Below are positions 11,478 to 23,805 of a stretch of DNA of 64,000 nt, in pieces. The position numbers and the translations under genes are program-made. This DNA is from Sordariomycetes sp. S80-01Y (lineage: Eukaryota; Ascomycota; Sordariomycetes), in NCBI GenBank assembly GCA_037042185.1, contig JAXQJY010000027.1, positions 1,550,001 to 1,614,000 of the forward strand. Direction: 5' to 3'. How positions within the stretch are numbered: position 1 is the first letter of the stretch; the number at the start of each line of letters is the position of its first letter. The notes beneath the pieces are model-generated. The model searched no databases, was not told the DNA's origin, and saw nothing but the letters and a program-made list of their open reading frames with translations.

Positions 11478-14400
11478 TCATAGAAACCCCTTTGTCATAC
11501 TCGGCGCCCTGCTAATGCTGCTTTTCCGCGCGGGAACGTCAACGCCCTGTGGCTCATCCCCTTCACTGGCTCTCCAAGGGCCTACCCGACTGCGCAAGCT
11601 GCCAGCGCCCACGGCCTTTTCGACACGGAGGCTTTTCCAGCCCTCGAGCTCGCGTTCGAGACGGAGGTTCTTCTCCTTCTCCTCCCGGAGCTCACGCTCG
11701 GCGCGCCTTGCGGACAACTGCTCCGTCGACTCAGAAGACTGCAGCTCGTCAATCGCCTTCAGCAGCTTGTCGACCTTGTCTCGCATGCGGGAGACGTCAT
11801 CATTGAGCTGCGTGTTTTGCCTCTCCTTGCGGTCGATCTGATTTTGTAGGTCCTTTACAATGCGGTCGACGTTACGAGTAGAGCGTTGCTCCTTGGACCG
11901 CTCGTTCTCCTGGCTCTCGAGCTGTGTCTCGAGCTAACATTGTCAGTGCTGGATAATTCCGCAGGTACTATTGTTGTGCTTACCTCCTGGATGCGCTTGT
12001 ACAAGAATTTGATGTCTTGGCTTGCACTCGAGTAGCCCTTGGTTTCGAGATCGACGAGCTTGAGCTGGGCCTCGTTGAGGCTCTTCTCTAATGCAGCCTT
12101 CTCCTTTTGCAGAGCAGTCGAGGACTCACGCTCGGTAGTGATGTCCTTTTGGATCTCGGACACCAAAGATTCGGCCCGTCGCATTTTCTCCACGGCGGCA
12201 GCGGCGATGTCTTCCTGCTGTGCTAGGTTTGACTTGAGATCGAGGATCTCCTTGTCGGCGCTAGCAGCATCACGAAGGGATGGGCTCTCACCCTTTGCCA
12301 AGTCCTCAAGACCGGCCTTGGCCTCTTCCAAGCGAGCTTCAACACCACGCTTCTCCCGGATGAGGGCATCCCGCTCAGAAGTTACCTCGTCTACAGATGA
12401 TCGAAGGTTGCGGACTTGAGACAAGAGTGAGACAACCTTGCCTTGTGCCTCATTGTGAGCATTAACCGCCTCGTCACGGGAAGAGACAACGTCAGCAAGA
12501 GTTGACTCCAGACGGGATTTCTCCTTAGACCAGGTCGAGCTGTTGAGCACCTCGTCGTCCCACTTCGAGCGCAGGTCATCCAGCTCCTCGCGTAGCCGAG
12601 CGATTTCGGACTGCTTGTACAGCTTTTCCTCCCTGGCCAGATCGAGCTCCTTGGTGAGGGTAGCAAACTCGGCTTGGTACTTCTTACGAGTTTGTTCCAT
12701 GCTCGACTCCTTGTCCTCGATATCCATGGCGCGCTGATTCCTGTAGTCCTCGAGCTCGTGCTGCAGTCTCCTCTTGGCTTGAGTGACGCCTTCGAGGTCG
12801 GTCGACATATCCTCCAGACGCTCATCGAGACGTTGGTTCTGGCGTTGCAGATCCTCAATGGTAGCATCCATCTTCTGACGCTCAGCCATCACCTCAGCGT
12901 AGGTCTCCTCGGCCTCCCTATTTTGAGACTTGGCGAATTGCTCAGCCCTGCTGGCCTTCAACACAGCAATCTCGGCTTGCTCCAGCTTGCTGAAGTATTC
13001 ATCAGCGCGACGCTTGTAGATTTCCAGATTAGACGTGACGTCAGCCAGCTTAGAAGTCTCGGCGTCAAGCCTTATTTGAACATCCGAGTACTCCTGCAAC
13101 AACTGGCTGCGGCTCTGAGCCTCCTGCTCCCGTGCAGCCGTCATCTCCTGAAGATCGGACTTGGCGTCGCGAATCTCGACCTGCAAGTTCGCACGATCGC
13201 GCCGCATCTTCTCAAAGCTAGATTTGATCTCGGCCAGCTCAGCAACAGCATCCTTATGGCTGTGCAGCAACGACCGGCGAGACTCTTCCTGGCTGTTGAA
13301 CACATCGAGCAGCTCTTCATGTGATCGGGTCTGAATATCGCGAAGCGACAGTTCGCCGCTGTGGATGCTCTTCTCCAATGCCGACACCTTTTTGTTCGAA
13401 TCGTCCAGCATGTCATGCAGGCGGCTATTGACCTTTTCTAGCTTCTGCATTCGTCGCAAGGATGGGCTACCATCTTGAAGATCATCCGGTCCTGGTGTCC
13501 CACGGTCCAGTTGACTCTGCAGATGGCGGTTCTGCATTTGTGCCAGCTGCAGCTGGTTTTGCAGCTCCTCGACATCAGCCTTCAGATCTTGTCGGTTGTT
13601 GAAGCTAAGCACGTCTGCAGTTTTGTCGGACCTTGCCGAGTCGACGTGCTCAGCATCTTGGATACGGCGCGTTGGAGTTGATGTGTTTGAGTACGGCTGT
13701 CGTGTGGCAAGCTTGCTGTGCCGCCTATGAGTTGGAGAGCCATTGTGGAATGGAGCCTCGTTAAAGTGAATCTCCTCCAGCTTGGGTCGGCTCGGAGATT
13801 CATGGCGGGTGGCGCGGGCCTCAGCAAGCTGATTCTCAGCATTGGTCCTGGCAGCTGTTTGCACGCGCAGGTTCTGTTGAAGCTCTTCGACCTTGCGAGT
13901 GAGATCAAAGTTGCGAAGGCTTGCCTTTTCGTTATCTGCTTGAGGAGGTATGTGCACCTCAGGGTCAGCCGTCTTCAGCGCACTGAGCATCTGCGCTCGC
14001 AACTCTTCCAACTCCTTGTCTCGTGCCTCAAGTGAGGCTTGAAGGGCGCGCGCTGTTGACTGAGCCTGTGTACGCATCTGACGTTCAGCCTCAATGGTTC
14101 GATTGGCTTCAGTAAGTTGCACAGTGGAGCTCGAGGATGCCTTTTCAGCATTTCTACTAGACTTCGCTTCACGAGCAAGCTCATGATTCAAGTCTTCGAC
14201 GTTAAGCTGCAGCTTCTCGGCCTTCTTCTCGAGCGAAGCAATAGTAACCTGTGAGTCCCCAAGCTGTTTGTTGAGCTTGGCAGTCTGCTCCTCGAGCCTG
14301 GCTTTCTCCCTTTGCAGAGATTGGATCTGGCCGCGAGAAGCATCGCTTGCACGTGAAGTCGATCGAGCAATTTCCAGGCCCTTCTGTTGAAGCTTGTTGA

Positions 14401-17400
14401 GCAGAGCTCGATTGTCGTTTTCTGATGCCGTGAGTCGACTTTTGACTGTGTTGAGCTCGCGTTCCATCCTCTCTTTGGCTTGATCGTTCTTCAAACCAAA
14501 TTCGCCGGACGACAAGATCAACTTATTGAGATCTTCAACTTGGTGGTTCAGCTTGGCACACTCATCCTCGAACCAAGCCAACCGTTGGTTGGCCGCGTCA
14601 AGATCTTTGCGAAGGCTGTCCTCCCGTTCGCGAGCAGCACGTGTAGCTTGGCGCTCGCCAGCTTCTTCTGCCTTCAGTCTCGCCTCTTCCGCTTCTGTTT
14701 TGGCAGCTCGGAGTCGTCGAATCTCCTGGCGAGCCTCATCTCGCTCGTTCTCTGCGGTAGTGCGAGCCTCCATTGTCCTGCGCAGAGTGTCTTGTTGTGC
14801 GTAGAGCTCTTTCTCGATGGTTATTTTCGATTGGTTTAGGTGCTCGTACTCCTCCTGCAAGGCTTGGTACTTGTGGTCACCGAGGAGCTGGACATCATCA
14901 CGAGACTGCCTCTCACGGCTGAGCTCGCTTTGTGTCTTGTAAAGCTCTTCTTTGAGGTCCTTGATCTGTGACTCAAGGCGTTGACGGTTTTGATCGGCTT
15001 GCGCATCCTCAGATAGGCGGGCTTGAAGCAGACCGTTTGCTTCCTCGGCCTCCCTCTGCAGTTGTACCTGCTTGTTTCTGGTGACTTCGAGCTCAGTCTG
15101 TACCTCGTGTAGCTTTGAGGAGGCCTTCTCCCTTTCTGATGCGAGTGATCTCCTCTGGTCCTCCAGATTTTGGCGCTCTGACTCATACCGCTTGTTCTCC
15201 TTGCGAAGGACGGATAGCTCGCTCTCCTTTTGACGCACAAGATCTTCGTAGTCGGTCGAGGTTTTCGAAAGCTGCGACAGTTTCTCATAAACCTCTTTGT
15301 TCTCGCGAGACAATCTTGACTCCCGGGCCTTTGTGTTGTCAAGTTCCTTCTGCGTGGCATGGAGCTTGACCTCGGCGTCTTGATCAATCTTGAGGAGTTT
15401 ACTCTCGAGGTCGCGCGCTTTCCTGTCCTTCAGAGAGAGCTGGCTCTGGAGCATCTTGATCTCATCTTCAAGAGCGGCCTCTTGCTCACTCCGCTCTGAT
15501 TGTTTCCGGGAAACCTGCTCGATTTCGACCTCAAGGTCCGCGACCTTCTTCGCCAATTCGCTTTTCTCTGTCTCGAGCTTGGCAATGAGCGCCGCTGCTT
15601 GATCAAGTTGAGAGCGACACTGCTCAACGTCTCGCTCTGCTCGGTTCTTAGCCTCCATGAGTTCATCGAGTTGGTCTTCGAGACGCTCTTGATCATCGAT
15701 TGCTCCGGCAAGTTTGTCCTCAAGCTCTGTCTCTCGCTCCTGGAGGCGCTTGAAGATCTCCTCCTTGTCGAGTGCCAGTGCACGCTCACTTTCAAGCGTT
15801 TGTTGGATACGGGTCATCTCGGCGTGGCAGTTGCGACGCTCCTCTTCCAGCTTCTGGCGGTTCTCAGTCTCAAGACGCATCTTGTCGTTGAGCTCTTTTA
15901 TCATAGCATCACGCCTCTTGACCTCGGTCGCCGAGCGAGTTGCTCCTAAAAGGGGTTTCATCTGAACCATAAGCTGCCACCACGGGTTCTCAGCCAAGTC
16001 CAGATACACCTGGAAGTTTCGCTGAATGATTCTCGTAGCTTCAGTGCGGAACAGCCGCTTGTGTGCCGATCGGCGAGTAGTGAAACCGCGAGCAACAGAC
16101 TGGAAGCGAGACATTATCTCAGTGATGAGTGCATCACGCTGCTCCTCGAGTTCGGCAAGAACACCTGCCCTGAAGAAGACCTTGGTCAACCCGACCCGAT
16201 ACATCGCTTTGTCAAGACCAAGTTGTTCAAGCATCAATGAGGCTGCCACCTGGCCTTCGAGATAGCCTTTGGGCATGTTTGAACAGAGTACCTCGTACCG
16301 CTGGCGGAATTCTGAGAATGGGAGGCGATTGGGGAAGCCAGTTCGCGCGATGCGAATACCCTCCAGGACACCATTGCATCTTAACTGATCAAGCACGAGC
16401 ACATTGTTGAATTGTTTCGGTCGCTTCTTGTGATTTGGAAGAATGCAACGAACGAAGTGGGGATGTGTCGAATGGAGCTGGGTCATCAACTTGTGAAGTT
16501 GCTCCTTGTGCCTCTGAGCAACGGTTCGGAATAGGCCCTTCTTGACGCGACTGCGTGCGCCACCGCTGTCATCATCGTTGTCAGCGCAGTCTGCGAAGAG
16601 GCTAGCAACGTGCGGGTCAGTAGATGCTGCCAGCAGCCGAGTGATGTTATCGTTCAGAGGATCTTTGTTCTTTTCGAGCCAACCATTGGTAGAATACTCG
16701 ACATCGGCAGCATAATGAGTGAGGACGAAACCTTGAGCAAGTCTCGAAGGGCGGTACTTGTTCGACTTCTTGTCCCAAAGCGAGTTAAGCTTTTCCGTGA
16801 ATGTCTTGTCGGTAGCCTTAGGCATGACACAGTCTTCGTCGAGGCAAGAAAAGATACCGATGGGGTTGGGGAGCTCGATCAGATCGATCGTAGGCTGCAG
16901 GTCGCGACCAAAATCGATGAACTGCCACTCGATCTGCTCGCGTGCGTATTCTTCCTGCTCCAGAACGAACATGTGGTGGTTGAAAAACTGCTGCAGCTTT
17001 TCATTTGTGTAGTTGATGCACAACTGCTCGAAGCTGTTCTCTTCGAAGATTTCGAAACCAGCGATATCGAGCACACCGATGAAGTGAGAATCGTCCATTC
17101 CAATGCCGCTTTGGTCAAATTGCCGGTTAATCCGGCTCACAAGATCGCCAAACCCGCGCTCGTAAATACCCTTGGAAAGCGCATCGAGTCCCAAGCGGAC
17201 CTGCTCGGGCGTTTGCACCTTCTCAACCCATTCGCGGCCAGCCTTAACACGGGGGTGCAGAAGGCCGCTGAGAAAAGTATCGAGTGGAATTCCAAGAAGT
17301 TTGCACACCTTGGCGGCCTGCTCTTTCGCACCAGGCTCCAAACGAGCTTGGTCGGCTCCTCGGCTCTCCTTGACCACCCCTATGTTGCCCAAGTGCAACA

Positions 17401-18774
17401 CCGCAGCGATGGTTCGGAGAATCGACATCTGATCCTTGTCAGAGAAGCCCATGACTTGGAAGGCTTCCATGAGCGAGTTCCACTCCTCGCGGTCTGAGAC
17501 CCCGACGATCGTGTCATGACCCTCACGAGTGTACTGGAAGTCATCCACATCCAGGCCTTCCAGTAGGAATTCTTTCTTGATTTGCGAGCCAGCGCCTTTC
17601 AAGAGCTGGTAGAATACATGGTAGTTCCTCTCGTGGGCATTGATGCGGACAACCCTCGACTTCTCCAGCAAATACCAATCAATGAAGGCGCCGGCGATGG
17701 CTCCGCTGCGACTGAACCCGATCCTGATGAATTTACCAAAACGTGATGAATTATGGTTTCGCACAGTTTGCGCATTTCCGAAGGCTTCCAGAATGGGATT
17801 CGCGCGGAGAATCTGCTGGGACAAGTTGGATTGCTGCGATCGGCTTTTGCTGGTGGTTTCTGGATGCGCAACTGCGGCCAGATATTGGATGACCTTCTTT
17901 GTATTCTCAGTTTTGCCGGCGCCAGACTCTCCGGTGACGAGAATGCTTTGGTTTCGCCCTTCTTCCACGAGGTTTCGGAAGGCCTCGTCAGCCATGGCGA
18001 AGATATGAGGCTTGGTGTCCTCTCGACTTCGCCCCTTATACATGTTGATGTACTCATTCGTGTAAATTGGCAAAGGACAGTATGGATTGACGGTAACCAG
18101 GAATAGTCCGGAGTATGTGTATATCAGGTCGGCTTGGTATCTCGAGTAGAGGTTGTGTACGACCGAGGCCTCGTTCAGATGGGTCAATTCGGCCATATCG
18201 TTTGCCTTGTCGAACTTGGCGGGGTTGACTTTATCGACGCTTTCGGCATCTACATCACGTTGCTACTTCAAGTCAGCAGTGTCCTAAACATTCGTTCCGA
18301 GGAACTCACGTTGCCGTCGTCGCACTGCACTCGTATCCGGTTACCAGGCAGGTCCTCAACAACCCACCCTTTCACAAACGCTTTTTCTGTATCCTTAAGC
18401 CAGATGTAGCGCTTGCCTGAGAAATCATTCTCCCCTTCTATTCCTTTGACTGGGCCATTGCCTCTTTGCATCTCCTCCGTCTTGATGAAGGAAGGCGCAA
18501 AGGTACCCGAGTTGAATGATCCATTCTTGGACACATGTCGGGAATGCCGTATCGAACCCGTTTCTGGTACGGGTGAGGCTGGCAGAGTTGTAGGAGGAGA
18601 CGTATTCGACTGGCTCCGGGCATGAGATGGCGAGGTCGGGAGCGCCGAAACCGGCGCTGAGGAGAGTATGCTCGACTTCGGTCTACCTGGAGGGCCGGAG
18701 CTTGGTGATGATGGCGATGCTCTGGCGAATGGGTTATTGCGCCGCGACATGGAGCCATGGCCGTTGAAAGACAT
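11478..18774 (-). CDS. myo2: Conventional myosin II heavy chain
   Basis: Actin-based motor of the contractile ring and septum. Exons are 18774-18310, 18262-11984 and 11933-11478, with introns of 47 and 50 bp, giving 2,399 aa, the size expected for filamentous-fungal myosin II. Residues 1-110 form a Ser/Pro-rich N-terminal extension. An SH3-like segment (YIWLKDTEKAFVKGWV) is interrupted by the first intron. The motor starts near residue 178, has the P-loop GESGAGKT at about 266-273, and contains LDIAGFEIFEENSFEQLCIN and the actin-interface segment HFVRCILPNHKKRP. The neck has IQ-like sequence (SVARGFTTRRSAHKR). Residues from about 900 to 2,350 are an almost unbroken heptad coiled coil for bipolar filament assembly. 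The small C-terminal exon continues the coil and ends in a Ser/Gly/Pro-rich tail. The proline NPWW at the neck/rod junction is typical of class II. Confidence 0.95.
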
Positions 18775-19477
18775 CTTAGATGGCGCCCATCAACGTCAAG
18801 GGCAGCGTGGTGGCGCGTCGTTGGAGTCGTTCCGCGATTTGGCGCCGTAGCTGCGAAAACAAAAAGCCAGATCGCCTGTACCCGACCGTGAGCGACTATA
18901 ATAGAAGAAATTAGAAGACAAAATAACGTGCCGCTCGCTCGGAGGTGACGGGATGAGGAATGACATCAAACAATACCTAGCTTTGCCAAGTCAAAGGTGG
19001 GAGTATTCCCCAGAAGCCCAGCGTTGCCAGGGGAAATCTAAGGAAAGTAAACAAACGGCTTTCACGTGATGCACCCTGGCGCGTCCGCCCCGCCCAGATC
19101 TTCGACGCGCTAGCACGTTTTGGGTTTTTATTCAATGACGGGGTGCAGCCAGCGAATTTGGCTGTCGCTTCGTCCTGGAAGCTGCACATCGCGACTTTTC
19201 GTGTTCGGCCCTTGATTTCCATCTACTGCACTGCGTTCCAGATCGATCTTGCCTCACTGCACCGTTCATCTCTCTCCAGGATGCCTACCCATCCTCTGCT
19301 ATTGTGTTCCTAATATCTCCTCGATGCGTCGACCTCCCTCGTGGCCCGACCATTACCTGTGACCTTTCTCCATCGCGACGAAAGACTCCTCACCGAACGA
19401 GCACCGAAGCAGCTTCGAACCGAACACAGAGCACTACAGAACAGCAAGGCTGTACTTTGGGCCAGGCACTCGTCACG
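18775..19477. other. Divergent promoter region, myosin II / Red1-like gene
   Basis: 703 bp between two divergent start codons. It holds AT-richer sequence at 18890-18975 (ctataatagaagaaattag) and a pyrimidine-rich stretch before 19478. No independent gene is supported. Confidence 0.5.
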
Positions 19478-22400
19478 ATGAGCTACCCAGGCTACACGTA
19501 CGATCCACGCCAAACTTACGGTCAACAGTCCGGTCCTTCCATCCCTCATCCAACATATGACGCAGCCACGTATCCGACGCATGCTCCGGAGGCGGGGTTC
19601 AGTAGCTATGGATACCCTCAGAATACTATTCCAGGTCTCGGCATGGGATTCCCAAGTGGTGGGAATGCGCCTAATCAGCAGTTACATCCTCTGCCCACGT
19701 ATGGCATGGCAGGCGAGTCACTCGCAGAACCGCCTACCGGAGTAGGCTACGGCCCACAAGCTCCAGATCACGGCGCAGTGGCAGCTGAAGATGATGAGAT
19801 GGACGAAGGGGAAATTGACGAGGGTGAAGTCGACGATGTTTACGATCCGGCATGGCCCCAGGGATCAAGTGCAGCACTGCCTGCAGCTGATGTCACAGGC
19901 CGTTCGAATGTTGCAGAACTCGGAACGAATCCAGATTCTCCAGAACAAGAACGAGCATCATACTCACCCTTTCTAACACCCCAGGAGGTCAACTTAGAGC
20001 AAGTTGAAGTCGCCACTGACCGAGGGCAACTACCCGGTACGTCACTGCTAGCCCATACTTCACGCTAATCTAATATCTTTCAGAAACCTCAGAAGATTCG
20101 ACGAGAGTATCAGAATATTCTCCACCCCTTGCTGAGACGCTGGCTACCGCGCGCAAGCAAGCCCAAGATGCGATTCTGCGACTCTGGCCTCTGAACGTGC
20201 GCTTTCAGGATTATGTCGACGCCGACATCGATGAGACGATCCTTAGAGAGCTGTTCCTAGAGCTAGGTTTCGACCTCGAATCGTCCACTACTAAGGTGGG
20301 CGCTATCGCATCATCAACCCCAAAGGGTCCAGCAGTGCCGAACAAATCTCCAAATCAAGGCGCACCTTTTTCTGCCCCATCAGCCACAGCCGCCATAGAC
20401 TCAGCGAAGTCTGCAGCTGAGACTCGGAAAGATCGAATCGCGCGACGTCTTGCGGCGTCGAAAAGTTCGGATCAGCCTGCACGGTCCCCAGAGCTTTCTC
20501 AACCTTCGCCAGCACCAAACCCACAAGCTCCAGTATCTAGCAAAATTAATCCTGACAAGTCAAGACTAGTGAGGGAGAAGATGGAAGCGCTCAGGAAAGC
20601 TCGCGAGGCCAAGCAGCTAGCCTCGAGCACAGGAAGCGACTCTGGACCTGGCTTCGGAGCAACTCAGTCCACCTCGCAGCTCTCAGAGGGTGTTGACGTC
20701 GGAAAGAGCGATGCTCTGTCATCTCAGGTGCAAGCATCAAATGCACAAAGGACCGAGTCTATTCCTGGGCTTGCTTTCTCCTCCACCCCAAGACCATCGT
20801 CCACCACTTCAAAGCGACCATCGGCCGCCGAGTTGAACGATGATCAGGAAGAGCCCTTTAAACGCCCTTTTAAACATCCTCGGCAGCCCCAGAAATTCCT
20901 GATTGACGTCAGTGACGACGAGGACGACGAGGCTATGGATCTGGACTCGCCTGAAATAAGCTCCGCGACGGTCAATAAGACCAATTCTCCTTTCAAGATT
21001 CCATCATTCCCTGAAACTCAACAGGGTTTCATGAGCCGACAGATGTCGAGTCCCATGCCCACGCCACCAATCCCTACTCCAGGTGGGGAAGATCTTGAGA
21101 GCAAAATGAAGGATATCGAAGAGATGAAACGCAAGATCGCCCAACGAGAGGCAGAAGTTAGGGCGCGAGCATCCAGACCTGCATCACCTGCGGTGGGTGG
21201 AATAGGCGCCCCTCCTCGTACCGCCAGTGTTGCATCAAGCTCAGCTGTTCTAACGCCAGATGTCAGTACATCTTCATTGGCAGGAACTCCTCTCAAAGCT
21301 GTGCCCACCACAGAATTCGCCGCAGAATCCCAAAAGCTGCCAAAAGCCTCTGACATGAAGCACAGTGAACGGGCCAGGGCTGGTAGAAGTCGGTCGAGAG
21401 CGGCCAGTGAGAGGCTCATCACTGAAGCTCAGGCTAAGCGCCGAGAGAAGGAGCTCAAGCTGCAGCTTATGAGGAATCAGATCAAGAGAATGGAGAGGGA
21501 GATACAGGAGAGTGTTGACGCAGAAAAGAAGATACGAGCCGAAGCTGAGGAATCAGAGGACGAAGAAGACGAAGAGCAGGCTGTTGACTCCACGCAAACA
21601 GATGCTGGTTTGGGCTCTCAGATGTCCACACCTGCAGACCACCCTCAAGAACCGGCGCCTGTACCTCCGGTACACGACCTCAACACACCGTCAAGAAATG
21701 ACCCTGCGGCTGGGGTCGTCGGAGAGGAAGATTTAGAGAGCGATGCTGCCGCTGCCATCAGCTCCTCTGAGGAAGAGGCTGACATGACTCCCGAGCTTGC
21801 GGAACAGGGCGACAACCCCCAGAGTTACAAAGAGCCCAACCCTCCGCCGCAAGAGGAGCAGCTAACCACAGAGAAGCCGATGAACGCAGCCACTCAAGGC
21901 GATGACTCTAGTGATCTAAACACAGAAAAAGCCATGCCTGTCTACGAGAATGCTCAGGCGACAGTAGTAGCAGAATCCCCATCGTCCTCCGACAAAAGCG
22001 AAGAAGGGGCGATCGAGCCAGATGAAGAGGACGAGAGAGCCCCGAGCCCCCCAGGAGATTCACCTGTCGTTGACGCTGAACCCCAAAGTGAGAGCAGCGA
22101 TAGCGAAATGGCAGATGTCTCAAACGCGTCTCCGGTTCCGCAACCCATCTCAACTGGCCAGGCCGAGTCGAAACCCGCCTCTCCAAGAGAAGTAGACAGC
22201 AATCCGGCTCGCTTGCACTGTACCGTGTTCTAACTTGTGCCACAGGAGGAAGAAACGAACCGTGGCGCTACCGACGTTGTTGGAGCAACTCACGCCACGA
22301 GCTTTACTCCCTACGAATCGCTTCTTAAGACATTCCGTGCGTATCGCTTCCACCCTGACTTCTCCAACTCAGTTCCTGGTGGTCTGCGATCTTTGACCTA

Positions 22401-22801
22401 CAGCAACGAGATTGATCCCAAGCTCCCAATATGCCCTGATGAGTTGGCTACTGGACAATGTCCTCGTGGTGCTGAGTGCATGTATCAGCACTTCGACAAG
22501 ATGCAGGCTCCAGGTACGTTTCCGATTCCAGCCCAGCAAAAACGCAGTGGAGGAACTGGCCGGGACGGGAAACTGACGACCGGTGGCAGATGACAAGATT
22601 CTTATGCAACTTGGCAGTTATGGTAACCTCGAAGGTGAACAAAAGAACGAGTACAACAACGGACTCAAGCAGATTCTCACGGACGCACGGACGAAAAAGA
22701 TCAAAGATTTCGATACGCTCGCGAAGAGCATCATCGACTACCGTCAGAGTTTCAAGAAGGACCCCTACAAGATCCTTCCTCTCGGGGACGTCAAATTGTG
22801 A
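19478..22801 (+). CDS. Red1/ZFC3H1-like zinc-finger protein of nuclear RNA surveillance
   Basis: Exons are 19478-20036, 20084-22191, 22246-22513 and 22590-22801, giving 1,048 aa. The C-terminal finger ICPDELATGQCPRGAECMYQ-H uses C952, C961, C967 and H971 and matches the short C3H1 finger of human ZFC3H1 and S. pombe Red1, scaffold of the MTREC/PAXT complex that feeds RNAs to the nuclear exosome. Other traits fit that family: an acidic DEMDEGEIDEGEVDD patch near residue 110, long disordered Ser/Pro/Glu regions, and a charged coiled coil (EKELKLQLMRNQIKRMEREI) shortly after mid-protein. The third intron boundary (donor GTAGAC at 22192) was chosen because it restores frame into EEETNRG and gives a 54-bp intron with a CTAAC branch; an intron using GTACCG would be only about 27 bp. 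The N-terminus is rich in Tyr, Pro and Gly. Confidence 0.78.
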
Positions 22802-23805
22802 GCTCTGCTCAAGATTGATCGGACCAAACGTAGACACGGCCGCATGTGGCACATGTACTCGAGCTGGGGTTCCATTGCACTCAGGAGCAGCCCAGGCTCG
22901 CGTCTCTCTCGGCACAGAGAGGGTGTTTTCCGATCGTGCGATCGTATATTCTTTGGCCAAGTAAGAGGCTCAGCCAGTTTCATGTGGCATTTGACTGGAG
23001 GAATGATCTCTAGGCGAGTCGGCCACTAGGCGATAGACTGCGCAAAGAGCACCAGAAATGCATATTGTGCTTTGAGCAGGGCGTTTCCGGTAGCTGGATA
23101 GCATGTCGAGATTAGGTCTCGCAGTCGATAGATTTCATCGAGCGAGGCGCTGTAAATGATATTCCATGTTTCTTCTTGCCGCTTTTCTCTTATCCACCAA
23201 CCAACGTGCGCCCAAGAGGACCACCGATCTAACCATCCTTCAACCTCCACGCGGTCTCGATGGGGGCAGGTTGAATTAAGCATTCGCCGATCCCTGCCAC
23301 TCGTATGCACGCCTCTCCTCCGGGAATCGTTCCTCTCCTCCGGCACATGATTATATCCTGGATAATTAGGAGGCCTCCCGCCGAAGCCAACGCGAGCACG
23401 TGGAGCAAGCAGCATCTGGGTGTGGGTGTGGGTGTGGGTGTGGCTCACCGTCCATCACCCCAAAGCTCCTGATCGGCGCGGGCCACTCAACCAACTCGCC
23501 GACGGCGTTTATATCCCTTTCTCATTACCGCCCCCGGAGGCGAGACGCGTCTTCCCTATTTTTTTTTGAAAGAACAAGAAAAGGTCGCGCATGACCGGCT
23601 TGCGAAGTCTGTTTTACAATGGCTGTTTCGAATTTCGTCTAGTATATACGTGAAGAGAGCCTTTCTGGCTGGACCGACAACGATGGCCGTCCTGTGCGAC
23701 ATGCCGCGTCTATCAACCATCTGCATATATATCATGGGCATCATGTGCGTCGCCTTCGTCTTCTTCCACCTCTACGCCCTGAGCGACTACTTCGACTCCC
23801 ACCTC
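22802..23805. other. Convergent intergenic region, Red1-like gene / lipase
   Basis: About 1 kb between two 3' ends. It contains a GTGTGG hexamer array at 23418-23443 and a T8 run near 23558. Small open frames occur on both strands but lack domains. No gene is supported. Confidence 0.5.
23418..23443 (+). repeat. (GTGTGG)n microsatellite, G-quadruplex motif
   Basis: Four GGG tracts separated by TGT give a perfect G3-N3 quadruplex pattern on the plus strand, within the convergent intergenic region. Confidence 0.85.

Noticed and set aside
11984-16000. Apparent repeats within the myosin rod, considered as a tandem array
   Set aside because: They are heptad coiled-coil periodicity, not DNA-level repeats; no CRISPR-like spacing.
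16610-17497. 295-codon plus-strand frame opposite the myosin motor
   Set aside because: Antisense shadow of the conserved motor domain.
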